The translations under genes were made by a program, and so were the position numbers. Shown in pieces: positions 1-5,863 of a DNA stretch of 5,863 nt. How positions within the stretch are numbered: position 1 is the first letter of the stretch; the number at the start of each line of letters is the position of its first letter. Source of the DNA: Flavobacteriales bacterium (GTDB taxonomy: Bacteria; Bacteroidota; Bacteroidia; Flavobacteriales_D; Crocinitomicaceae). The stretch spans positions 1-5,863 of the forward strand of contig CANJQZ010000132.1 in NCBI GenBank assembly GCA_947476515.1. The letters run 5' to 3'. The notes under the pieces are model-generated. The model did no database searches. It saw nothing but the letters and a program-made list of their open reading frames with translations, and had not been told where the DNA came from.

Positions 1-800
1 AATATACTGTGACCTTAGTGGCAACAAATTCCTTAGGAAGCGACAGTGAAATAAAAACAAATTATATTACTGTAGTTCAACAAACAGGTCCTTGTGCTGG
101 TTCTTCTGCAACCTGCGACGAATACATCAACACAGTAACTTTAAATACCATTAACAATACTTCAGCATGTTCCGTTGGAGGTTATGCAAATTACACAACT
201 TTAAGTACCAACCTATCAAAAGGTGCCGCCTATACTATTACTGTTTTACCTGGAATTGTAGGGCAAACGGCGCAAGCATACACGGATGATGAGATTGCAG
301 TTTGGATAGATTACAACAATGATATGGATTTTGTTGATGCTGGCGAAAGAATTGCTTATGTGATCGTCGCGGCTGGATGGAGTAATGTATTTAATTTTAC
401 AGTTCCAACAACTGCGGTAACGGGAAGTGTTAACATGCGCGTTCGAATTTCCTATTCTGTAGATGGCGCAATCATACCATGTGACCAAAGTACCTTTGGA
501 GAAGTGGAAGATTACAAAGTTAATATTGTAGCAAGTTCTGGATTAGAGGAAAACTTGTTAGATCAAGTTACTTTATATCCTAATCCAACTCAAGATAATA
601 TCACCCTTAATTTTGGAGCTGCTTCAAGTACTATTCAACGAATGGAATTAACGAGTATTACTGGTCAAGTTTTGAAGCGATTTGAGGTGAAGAACAACAA
701 CTCACAAGTAATTGAAATGGGTGAATTTGCTGCTGGTGTTTATCAAGTAGTGATTTACAGTCCATCAGGAATTATTACAAAACGCATTATAAAAAATTAA
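1..800 (+). CDS. Secreted PKD-GEVED protein with T9SS sorting domain (5' end missing)
   Basis: C-terminal part of a secreted, probably cell-surface, multidomain protein. The reading frame is open from base 3 to the TAA at 798-800. The GTG at base 9 is not a credible start, because it falls inside the last strands of a PKD domain (YTVTLVATNS at 3-32, ending near base 80). A GEVED domain follows at about 114-527. It has a calcium-loop-like DYNNDMDF with a following GE, paired cysteines, and the family-naming FGEVEDY at 495-515. After a short linker containing GLEEN comes a type A T9SS sorting domain (about 567-797), with YPNP near its start, a central ITGQ turn and a final KRIIKN. The family is exported by Sec and then passed through the type IX system, usually to be anchored at or released from the surface. 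The catalytic or binding part lies upstream of the window, so function is unknown. A protease or adhesin would be typical of this architecture, but that is inference. Confidence 0.9.
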   Translation, partial: YTVTLVATNSLGSDSEIKTNYITVVQQTGPCAGSSATCDEYINTVTLNTINNTSACSVGGYANYTTLSTNLSKGAAYTITVLPGIVGQTAQAYTDDEIAVWIDYNNDMDFVDAGERIAYVIVAAGWSNVFNFTVPTTAVTGSVNMRVRISYSVDGAIIPCDQSTFGEVEDYKVNIVASSGLEENLLDQVTLYPNPTQDNITLNFGAASSTIQRMELTSITGQVLKRFEVKNNNSQVIEMGEFAAGVYQVVIYSPSGIITKRIIKN

Positions 801-815
801 TTTAGATTATATATT

Positions 816-847
816 AAAAACCGATCCTTCGTGATCGGTTTTTTTTT
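816..847 (+). terminator. Intrinsic terminator after the GEVED/T9SS gene
   Basis: A perfect 11-bp inverted repeat, AAAAACCGATC (816-826) and GATCGGTTTTT (833-843), encloses a 6-base loop CTTCGT. The right arm runs into a tract of nine T (839-847). It lies 15 bases after the stop codon of the upstream gene and is a textbook rho-independent terminator for it. The A-tract on the left arm means the hairpin is also followed by five T on the minus strand, so it could act weakly in both directions. It ends 27 bases before the uvrC start. Confidence 0.93.
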
Positions 848-874
848 GCCTAATTTCACCAGATTATTTAAAGA

Positions 875-2668
875 TTGAAAGACCTAATAACCTATATAAA
901 ATCAATACCTGAGAAACCAGGAATCTATAAGTACTTTTCAAAGGAAGGAAAGATTATTTATGTAGGAAAAGCTAAGAATCTAAAAAAAAGAGTCCACTCC
1001 TATTTTCAAAAAACATTCGAAAATAATAAGACTGCAGTTTTAGTTAAACAGATCACAAAAATAGAGTATTTAGTAGTCGATACAGAGCTTGACGCCTTGT
1101 TATTAGAGAATAATCTCATTAAACAATACCGGCCAAAATACAATATTCTTTTAAAAGACGACAAGACATTTCCATGGATCGGAATAAAAAACGAAGCATT
1201 CCCAAGGGTAATCAGCACGCGAAAAAAAGAAAATGATGGCACCCAGTATTTCGGTCCCTACGCCAATGTCAAAATGATGAATACCCTTTTAAAATTAATT
1301 AAAGAAACTTATCCTTTGCGCTCTTGCAACTTTGATTTGAAACCAAAGAACATCCAAGAAAATAAGTTTAAAGTATGCTTAGATTATCATATTGGGAAAT
1401 GTAAAGGTCCCTGTGTTGGGTATCAATCTGAAGAAAACTATTTAGATTCCATTCATCAAATCACCTTATTATTGAAAGGGAAAACGAATGCGCTTCTTCA
1501 AGAATTAAAGCATAAAATGCAAGAGAGTTCAAAAGAACTTGCATTTGAGAAAGCTCAGGAGTATAAAGAAATCTATGAGCAACTTTTGCAATATAAATCA
1601 AAATCCATGGTGGTTTCTAATCATGTATTAGATTTAGATGTGATTTCACTGATTGAGGATGAGCGATCTTTTTTCATTAATTATCTAGTGGTATCTGAAG
1701 GGGCCATAATTCATGGATATTCTTCTGAAATTATCAAGAAACTAGAAGAGAACGCAGCTGATGTCCTGGCATTTACTTTACCGGAATTAAGAGAACGATA
1801 TCAAAGTCAGAACAAAGAAGTACTGACTTCGCATCCATTGAACATTGATTTTAAATCCTTTGAGTGTCATGTCCCTCAAAAGGGTGACAAGTTTAAATTA
1901 CTAGAATTATCCGTTAAAAACGCAAATTATTTCCGTTTAGATCAAAGAAAAAAAGAAAGTCTCGTTGCTCCAGAAAGACATACGCAAAGGATTTTAGAAC
2001 AAATAAAAAAGGACTTCCATTTGACCGAATTGCCGCATTATATTGAATGTTTTGATAATTCTAATTTTCAAGGAACTAATGCAGTAGCTGCATGTGTGGT
2101 TTTTAAAGATGCGAAACCCTTCAAAAAAGAATATCGGCATTTTCTAATTAAAACCGTAGATGGACCAGATGACTTTGCCTCCATGAAAGAAATAGTTTTC
2201 AGGCGCTATAAACGCTTGAAAGAAGAAAAACTACCCTTTCCTCAACTCGTAGTAATTGATGGCGGGAAAGGTCAATTAAGTGCCGCAATGGAATCCATAG
2301 ATGCATTAGGATTGAGAGGTGCATTTGCAGTAGTTGGAATTGCTAAAAAATTAGAGGAAATATTTTTTCCAGGGGACTCCTATCCTTTATATATTGATAA
2401 GAAATCCGAAAGCTTGAAAGTCATTCAACATATTAGAAATGAAGCGCATCGTTTTGGGATCACGCATCATCGAGACTTAAGAAGTAAAAATGCTATACAA
2501 TCAAGTTTATTGGACATTCCTGGCATAGGAGAAAAAACAATGTCTCAGCTCTTCCAAGAATTTAAAACAATAAAAGCCATTAATTCTGCGGAATTAATGG
2601 CTTTAGAAAAATGTATAGGTCCAGCAAAAGCCTTAATCGTAAGAAAGGCTTTAGATGCTTCTACTTAA
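875..2668 (+). CDS. uvrC: UvrABC excinuclease subunit C
   Basis: Cytosolic nuclease subunit of nucleotide excision repair; with UvrB at a lesion it cuts the damaged strand on both sides. All family domains are present in 597 aa, close to the usual ~600. The N-terminal GIY-YIG nuclease (residues ~14-93) has GIY 17-19, YVG 29-31, R39 and the likely metal ligand E78. C151, C168, C176 and C180 match the four-cysteine iron-sulfur site described in UvrC. A UVR (UvrB-binding) helical segment lies at ~206-241. The RNase H-like nuclease spans ~385-535, with D394 in ECFDNSN, DD 432-433, D462 in IDGGKGQ, and H531/H532. Tandem helix-hairpin-helix motifs (IPGIG 548-552, IGPAKA 581-586) end the protein. 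The start must be TTG at 875: an in-frame TAA sits at 869-871, no ATG lies between 801 and 875, and the first internal ATG falls well past the nuclease core. No Shine-Dalgarno is seen. The 3' end overlaps the convergent protease gene by 8 bases. Confidence 0.97.
   Translation: MKDLITYIKSIPEKPGIYKYFSKEGKIIYVGKAKNLKKRVHSYFQKTFENNKTAVLVKQITKIEYLVVDTELDALLLENNLIKQYRPKYNILLKDDKTFPWIGIKNEAFPRVISTRKKENDGTQYFGPYANVKMMNTLLKLIKETYPLRSCNFDLKPKNIQENKFKVCLDYHIGKCKGPCVGYQSEENYLDSIHQITLLLKGKTNALLQELKHKMQESSKELAFEKAQEYKEIYEQLLQYKSKSMVVSNHVLDLDVISLIEDERSFFINYLVVSEGAIIHGYSSEIIKKLEENAADVLAFTLPELRERYQSQNKEVLTSHPLNIDFKSFECHVPQKGDKFKLLELSVKNANYFRLDQRKKESLVAPERHTQRILEQIKKDFHLTELPHYIECFDNSNFQGTNAVAACVVFKDAKPFKKEYRHFLIKTVDGPDDFASMKEIVFRRYKRLKEEKLPFPQLVVIDGGKGQLSAAMESIDALGLRGAFAVVGIAKKLEEIFFPGDSYPLYIDKKSESLKVIQHIRNEAHRFGITHHRDLRSKNAIQSSLLDIPGIGEKTMSQLFQEFKTIKAINSAELMALEKCIGPAKALIVRKALDAST
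2563..2604 (-). terminator. Probable terminator of the M43 protease gene, embedded in uvrC
   Basis: A perfect 14-bp inverted repeat, AAAGCCATTAATTC (2573-2586) and GAATTAATGGCTTT (2591-2604), is separated by only 4 bases (TGCG). Read on the minus strand, the hairpin starts 56 bases after the protease stop codon. It is followed by a T-rich run (TTTTATTGTTTT, ending about 2563), as expected of an intrinsic terminator. The U-run is interrupted by A and G, so efficiency is uncertain. On the plus strand no T-tract follows, so uvrC should not terminate here. In uvrC mRNA the same bases give a C(UGCG)G hairpin, a UNCG-type tetraloop. They encode KAINSAELMAL, the linker between the two helix-hairpin-helix motifs (residues 567-577). 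Confidence 0.7.
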
Positions 2669-4838
2669 TAACAAATTGAAGTGTTTGAATTTTGCCTTCA
2701 GTTTTGAACTTAACAAAATAAGAGCCTGCAGCCATATTTTTTGTGTCAAACATAACTAGGTTATTTCCTTGTGCAGCTTTCACTAAATGTTTTTGAATAG
2801 ACTTTCCTGTTAAATCAACGATTTCAAAGACAACATCTTTTTGATTAGCTGAAGTAAATTTCAAATTAACCTCATCATCTGCAGGATTTGGGAAAAGTTC
2901 TATGAAATCAATACCATTTAATTCTTCTTCTAATCCGGCACCAGAAGCAAGTACAACAACATCTGATGGTGCTCCTGAATACAAGTTTATGTCATCTAGA
3001 TAAAAATTATTTCCACCTTCACCTTCGAACTTAAATTTCATTCTGAAATTACTTGTGAAATAAGCATTAGTAACATTGGTCATGTGTACGGTAACCCAAT
3101 CAGTAATAGAGCTTGGTGCCCACGATGTTGATACGGCAGTGCTTGACAATTGAGATCCACCCAAAGTTTTTCTTTGTACCCAATTATCGCCACAATCTGC
3201 TGTGATAAATACTTTTAAGTATTCATAATCAGCTGTTGTTTTCTTTCTGTAAGCATATCTAAAGCTTAAGGTCACAATTCCTGTAGATGGAATAACACTT
3301 AAATCAATTGGAGCTGAAATTAATTCGTCGATATTAGAAGGTGCTTGACCAAAGTTTACCAATTTAGCACATTTTGTACCTGAATGAGCTGTAGTAGATT
3401 CGATGGTAAAGGCATTGTTATTATTAATATTTGTCACTTCCCAATTGGTCAAATTAGCCAATGAGGTATAAGACTCAAATCCTTCCCAAAAGGGTAACAC
3501 TGAAGGAGCTGGGAGAACACGGATGAAATTTGTTTTTAATTCCGTATCATTTGTTGTTCCATCTGTAGCGGTAAGTGTAACAGAATAAAGACCTGGTTGA
3601 GCATAACTCACTATAGGATTTGCAATAGTAGAAGTAGATGGGGTGCCATTTGGAAAACTCCATGACAAACCCGTTACAGCATTGTAAGAATCATCAGCAA
3701 ATTGAACCTGCTCCCCCAGGCATACAGTTGTTTTGTTAGCGGTAAAATCAGCAGCACACAAAGTCATCACGCCTGTTGCACCCGTCGCACTTAAATTAGC
3801 ACTTGTCCATAAATTAGCTCTACCCGTATTATTTGATAAAAGAGCTGTTCTCATGCGCGCTACTTGACCTGCAGTGAACATTTTAGAACAATAAGAATAA
3901 TCCATGTAATTTTCAACATTATCTCTTTTGTCTACTCCTCCCCAGTAAGCATTGTCATTGCTACAAGTATTCGAATTCAATAGACAAGCCGTTACACCTA
4001 TACAATCTGGTGTATCATTTACACCATCATCTGTTGAGCAGCTTGTAGTGTTGCCAGGGTTGTTATTGCCTCCCCATGTGTGACTTAAGTTTAACCAATG
4101 TCCAACCTCGTGGGTAAGTGTTCTAGAAGTACCAACCGAACTGGTACCGATTGAGCCAACATAATCATGAAGTACCCAAATTCCATTGGTCATTTGATTG
4201 GCAGACCAGCCACCTGGATTTGTTGTATATCCTGCTGCGCCTCCAATTTCGCCACAAATAAAAATATTTAAATATTTATTTCCTGGCCAATTTCCTTGAT
4301 AAACATCATTCCCATTTTGAATTGCCGTCACTTGTGCGTTTCCATCAGCACCAACATAACTCAATGTATTCATGGTTCTTGTAATTCCTTTAAAACAGGC
4401 ACCATTGGGAGCTTTAGTTGCAAGCACAAATTCTACTTCAACATCTGTCGGCATACCTTGAAAATCAACATGTACATTTGCCGCATCCAAATTTAATCTT
4501 CTATAATCACGATTTAGAATTGCCAAAGCATCATAGATTTGTTCATCTGAAATATTCTCTACTCCATTTATGTGTAATACATGGAACACCACCGGAATTT
4601 TATAAATAGTACCTTTTTCAATTGGTTTTTTTTGATTCAATATGGTTTCAGCATCATCCTGTCCTTTTATTAATACATTAGCAGGATTACTTAAAATTTG
4701 ATTCATTTTTTTGTGGGTAATACAATACTCAACCTGTTCGCCCTCTCTAGCATTAGTAGGATCAAAAGTGTTTGTTTTCTGCGCATTAAAAGCAAATAAT
4801 TGAGCGACAGCGAGTATAGAAAATAAGATTTTATTCAT
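2661..4838 (-). CDS. Secreted M43-family zinc metalloprotease with PKD and T9SS domains
   Basis: Exported pappalysin/cytophagalysin-type endopeptidase of 725 aa. An N-terminal signal peptide (K3, hydrophobic 4-17, cleavage probably near AFNA 16-19) is followed by a propeptide-like region to about residue 80. The M43 catalytic domain (~80-340) has the zinc site HEVGHWLNLSH at 243-253: ligands H243, H247, H253 and catalytic E244, with Asn250 where the classic metzincin motif has Gly. The Met-turn NYMDYS (M312) and GQVARM 324-329 follow. Cysteines C267, C279, C285, C292 and C317 probably form disulfides. A PKD domain (~363-443) comes next, then a jelly-roll-like MAM or choice-of-anchor module (~450-622, from WEGFESY to FYLDDINLY). 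A T9SS sorting domain (~646-725; FPNP, DLTGKS, GSYFVKF) completes it. The likely role is extracellular protein degradation, with the substrate unknown. The ATG at 4838 gives a good signal peptide. The gene is transcribed away from the thioesterase gene and converges on uvrC. Confidence 0.93.
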   Translation of the reverse strand: MNKILFSILAVAQLFAFNAQKTNTFDPTNAREGEQVEYCITHKKMNQILSNPANVLIKGQDDAETILNQKKPIEKGTIYKIPVVFHVLHINGVENISDEQIYDALAILNRDYRRLNLDAANVHVDFQGMPTDVEVEFVLATKAPNGACFKGITRTMNTLSYVGADGNAQVTAIQNGNDVYQGNWPGNKYLNIFICGEIGGAAGYTTNPGGWSANQMTNGIWVLHDYVGSIGTSSVGTSRTLTHEVGHWLNLSHTWGGNNNPGNTTSCSTDDGVNDTPDCIGVTACLLNSNTCSNDNAYWGGVDKRDNVENYMDYSYCSKMFTAGQVARMRTALLSNNTGRANLWTSANLSATGATGVMTLCAADFTANKTTVCLGEQVQFADDSYNAVTGLSWSFPNGTPSTSTIANPIVSYAQPGLYSVTLTATDGTTNDTELKTNFIRVLPAPSVLPFWEGFESYTSLANLTNWEVTNINNNNAFTIESTTAHSGTKCAKLVNFGQAPSNIDELISAPIDLSVIPSTGIVTLSFRYAYRKKTTADYEYLKVFITADCGDNWVQRKTLGGSQLSSTAVSTSWAPSSITDWVTVHMTNVTNAYFTSNFRMKFKFEGEGGNNFYLDDINLYSGAPSDVVVLASGAGLEEELNGIDFIELFPNPADDEVNLKFTSANQKDVVFEIVDLTGKSIQKHLVKAAQGNNLVMFDTKNMAAGSYFVKFKTEGKIQTLQFVIK

Positions 4839-4844
4839 AGTATA

Positions 4845-4857
4845 TGGAGATAAAAAA
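4845..4857 (+). repeat. 13-bp direct repeat, copy 1
   Basis: TGGAGATAAAAAA, identical to the copy at 4899-4911 and 54 bp away from it. This copy lies seven bases from the protease start codon, within its presumed 5' untranslated leader. Confidence 0.6.
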
Positions 4858-4868
4858 AATTAATTTTA

Positions 4869-4899
4869 TTTTTAAGTGCCTTAAAGTTAATTAATTTTT
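4869..4899 (+). promoter_or_regulatory. Candidate promoter for the thioesterase gene
   Basis: TAATTTTT at 4892-4899 matches the -7 consensus TAnnTTTG except in the last base. A TTTT at about 4869-4872 lies 19 bases upstream in the -33 position but lacks the G. This would give a leader of about 55 bases. An alternative -7 box, TAACTTTA at 4951-4958, would leave almost no leader before the ATG at 4963. The evidence does not choose between them. Confidence 0.25.
4871..4885. promoter_or_regulatory. Candidate operator dyad TTTAAG-N3-CTTAAA
   Basis: A perfect 6-bp inverted repeat with a TGC centre. It overlaps the end of the candidate protease -7 box and the predicted transcription start, a typical place for a repressor site. 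It is too short to act as a terminator and no T-tract suits it. It could be chance in AT-rich sequence. Confidence 0.25.
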
Positions 4900-4911
4900 G
4901 GAGATAAAAAA
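4882..4911 (-). promoter_or_regulatory. Candidate promoter for the protease gene
   Basis: On the minus strand TAACTTTA (4889 down to 4882) matches the Bacteroidota -7 consensus TAnnTTTG except in the last base. A T-run at 4911-4906 lies 16-18 bases upstream, where the -33 TTTG would be, but it lacks the G. The predicted start of transcription near 4877 would give a leader of about 40 bases. The region is so AT-rich that chance matches are likely. Confidence 0.3.
4899..4911 (+). repeat. 13-bp direct repeat, copy 2
   Basis: TGGAGATAAAAAA, identical to the copy at 4845-4857. It overlaps the candidate -33 area of the protease promoter. A shorter shared element, TTAATTTT, lies inside the pair at 4860-4867 and 4891-4898, so the two copies face each other across a repeated flank. 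Confidence 0.6.
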
Positions 4912-4962
4912 GTATCTATAAAAGAGATGTTTCATTTTAATGATTAAGATTAACTTTACACT

Positions 4963-5475
4963 ATGAAAAAAAGACTTGCTTCAGAAACATTATCAATTAC
5001 AACAATTGTAGTATTACCAAATGATACGAATACATTAGGTAATTTATTTGGTGGACAACTTTTGGCGTGGATGGATGTCATCTCAAGTGTTGCTGCTCAT
5101 AGACATTGCAAACGAGTGGTAGTAACTGCTAGTGTTAATAATGTTTCCTTTCAAAAACCCATAAAAGTTGCCTCCATAGTAACTCTAGAAGCAAAAGTAT
5201 CTCGATCTTTTTCCTCCTCCATGGAGATATTTGTCGATGTATTTGTTGAGGATCCAGTTACTGGAGAAAGAGAGAAATGCAATGAGGCTATTTACACTTT
5301 TGTCGCGGTTGATCAAAATGGAGGTCCTATCCAAGTACCTGAATTGGTGCCTGAAACGGAAGAAGAAATTCAACGCTTTGAAGGTGCTTTAAGAAGAAAG
5401 CAACTTAGTTTAATTATTGCCGGTAAAATGAAAGCTTCTGAAGCTACTGAATTAAAGAAACTATTTTTAGAATAA
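4963..5475 (+). CDS. Acyl-CoA thioesterase, hotdog fold (YciA/ACOT type)
   Basis: Cytosolic enzyme predicted to hydrolyse acyl-CoA to free fatty acid and CoA. The 170-aa protein is a single hotdog domain of the 4HBT superfamily (residues ~9-125) plus a charged helical C-terminal tail. Diagnostic motifs are PNDTNTLGNLFGGQLLAWMD at 19-38, AAHRHC 44-49, VTASVNNVSF 54-63 and PI 66-67. In related thioesterases an Asn in the first segment and the Asp of the WMD triplet (D38) from a neighbouring subunit form the active site, so activity should need oligomers. Length is typical of single-domain bacterial members. There is no signal peptide. ATG 4963 begins the conserved region with the usual short lead-in. 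The stop codon overlaps the next gene's ATG by one base (TAATG), which implies co-transcription and probably coupled translation. Chain-length preference cannot be read from sequence. Confidence 0.92.
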   Translation: MKKRLASETLSITTIVVLPNDTNTLGNLFGGQLLAWMDVISSVAAHRHCKRVVVTASVNNVSFQKPIKVASIVTLEAKVSRSFSSSMEIFVDVFVEDPVTGEREKCNEAIYTFVAVDQNGGPIQVPELVPETEEEIQRFEGALRRKQLSLIIAGKMKASEATELKKLFLE

Positions 5476-5863
5476 TGAAACAGATTTACACTTTACTATT
5501 AATGTTTCTATTTGTTTTTAATAAAGCAAATACACAAGAAAACATCGTAGGAGAATGGAACGGGATATTGTCAATTGGAGGGCAACAACTAAGTTTGATT
5601 TTTCATATTGAAAAAGTAGGAAATACTTTTTCGGGTAGTCTAGATAGTCCTGATCAAAAGGCATATGGAATTAAAGCCGATAAAGTAAGCTATGAAAATG
5701 GAAATTTAGAATTAATAATATCTAAACTTGGCTTAAGTTATAAAGGTCTTTTGGCGGATACCACTATTTCTGGTGAATTTGCACAGGGATATTATAAAGC
5801 TCCACTGCAATTGAATAGGAGAAAAGTGGAGAAAAAAGTAATCTTAAGGCCTCAAGAACCTCA
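5475..5863 (+). CDS. Exported alpha/beta hydrolase-family protein, N-terminal part (3' end missing)
   Basis: An open frame of 129 codons starts at ATG 5475 and leaves the window without a stop. Residues 1-20 form a signal peptide (K2, hydrophobic LLLMFLFVF at 7-15, cleavage probably near ANTQ 18-21) with no lipobox Cys. The mature start, VGEWNG 25-30, opens a beta-rich domain of about 90 residues with LIFHIEK 41-47, the conserved-looking SPDQ 58-61 and GEFAQG 100-105, ending in LQLNR 111-115. RPQEP at 125-129 follows. From memory of Bacteroidota proteins, this lipocalin-like domain and RPQEP linker stand in front of a serine alpha/beta hydrolase (peptidase S33 or dienelactone-hydrolase-like). 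The catalytic Ser-Asp-His domain is outside the window, so the enzyme class is inferred. The ATG overlaps the thioesterase TAA, placing both genes in one operon. Confidence 0.82.
   Translation, partial: MKQIYTLLLMFLFVFNKANTQENIVGEWNGILSIGGQQLSLIFHIEKVGNTFSGSLDSPDQKAYGIKADKVSYENGNLELIISKLGLSYKGLLADTTISGEFAQGYYKAPLQLNRRKVEKKVILRPQEP

Larger units (their letters stand above)
4839..4962. promoter_or_regulatory. Divergent intergenic control region
   Basis: This 124-bp, very AT-rich spacer separates the starts of the leftward protease gene and the rightward thioesterase gene. It must hold the promoter of each unless transcription enters from elsewhere. It contains a 13-bp direct repeat, a 6-3-6 dyad, and two short palindromes (AAAATTAATTTT at 4856-4867, TTAATTAA at 4887-4894). 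It also has several partial matches to the Bacteroidota -7 element TAnnTTTG. No Shine-Dalgarno precedes either ATG, which is normal for this phylum. Confidence 0.6.

Noticed and set aside
9..11. GTG as start codon of the left-hand gene
   Set aside because: It lies within the final strands of a PKD domain and the frame is open to the window edge, so the gene continues upstream.
246..488. 80-codon open frame on the minus strand
   Set aside because: Antisense to the GEVED domain, with no recognisable motif or plausible start signals.
798..805. TAATTTAG as a -7 box for uvrC
   Set aside because: One mismatch to TAnnTTTG, but no -33 element at the right distance, and the transcript would have to pass the terminator.
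1006..1242. 78-codon open frame on the minus strand
   Set aside because: Antisense to the UvrC GIY-YIG region; composition mirrors the Lys-rich sense strand.
2672..2694. Hairpin CAAATTGAA...TTGAATTTTG as a terminator for uvrC
   Set aside because: Stem is all A-T apart from a central G-G mismatch and only TTTT follows within the arm; too weak to call.
4262..4277. 16-bp perfect palindrome AAATATTTAAATATTT
   Set aside because: Lies in protease codons for a Lys-Tyr-Leu-Asn-Ile-Phe stretch, A/T only; readily explained by codon choice in an AT-rich genome.
4296..4609. Two overlapping open frames on the plus strand (66 and 63 codons)
   Set aside because: Antisense to the N-terminal part of the protease, Cys/His/Ile-rich shadow sequence without domain features.
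5185..5373. 62-codon open frame on the minus strand
   Set aside because: Antisense to the thioesterase; low-complexity start and no family resemblance.

Overview
The window looks like ordinary chromosomal DNA from an AT-rich member of the Bacteroidota, most likely Flavobacteriales and possibly close to the Fluviicola/Crocinitomicaceae group. Three things point there. Two genes end in type IX secretion (T9SS) C-terminal sorting domains. PKD and GEVED modules are present. No gene start has a Shine-Dalgarno sequence. The genus is an inference; the sequence alone does not fix it.

Layout, left to right. (1) 1-800 (+) is the 3' part of a secreted multidomain protein: end of a PKD domain, a GEVED domain, then a T9SS sorting domain. 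A strong intrinsic terminator follows at 816-847. (2) 875-2668 (+) is a complete uvrC, the nucleotide-excision-repair endonuclease subunit, starting at TTG only 27 bases after the terminator. (3) 2661-4838 (-) is a secreted M43-type zinc metalloprotease with PKD and T9SS domains. It converges on uvrC, and the two coding regions overlap by 8 bases. A perfect 14-bp inverted repeat inside the end of uvrC (2573-2604) is well placed to be the protease's terminator. (4) 4839-4962 is a 124-bp divergent control region with a 13-bp direct repeat, a small dyad and AT-rich candidate promoter boxes. (5) 4963-5475 (+) is a hotdog-fold acyl-CoA thioesterase. (6) 5475-5863 (+) is the start of an exported protein whose N-terminal domain resembles the one in front of many Bacteroidota alpha/beta hydrolases. 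Its ATG overlaps the thioesterase stop codon, and the gene runs off the window.

The genes do not form a single pathway. uvrC is a housekeeping repair gene lying between two surface or secreted T9SS substrates. The thioesterase and hydrolase form a tight two-gene unit and may both act on (thio)ester bonds, one in the cytosol and one after export. I see no tRNA, rRNA, CRISPR array, insertion sequence, phage gene or defence system. The least ordinary features are the terminator hairpin within uvrC and the TTG start of uvrC just behind a terminator. I found no convincing new biological system.
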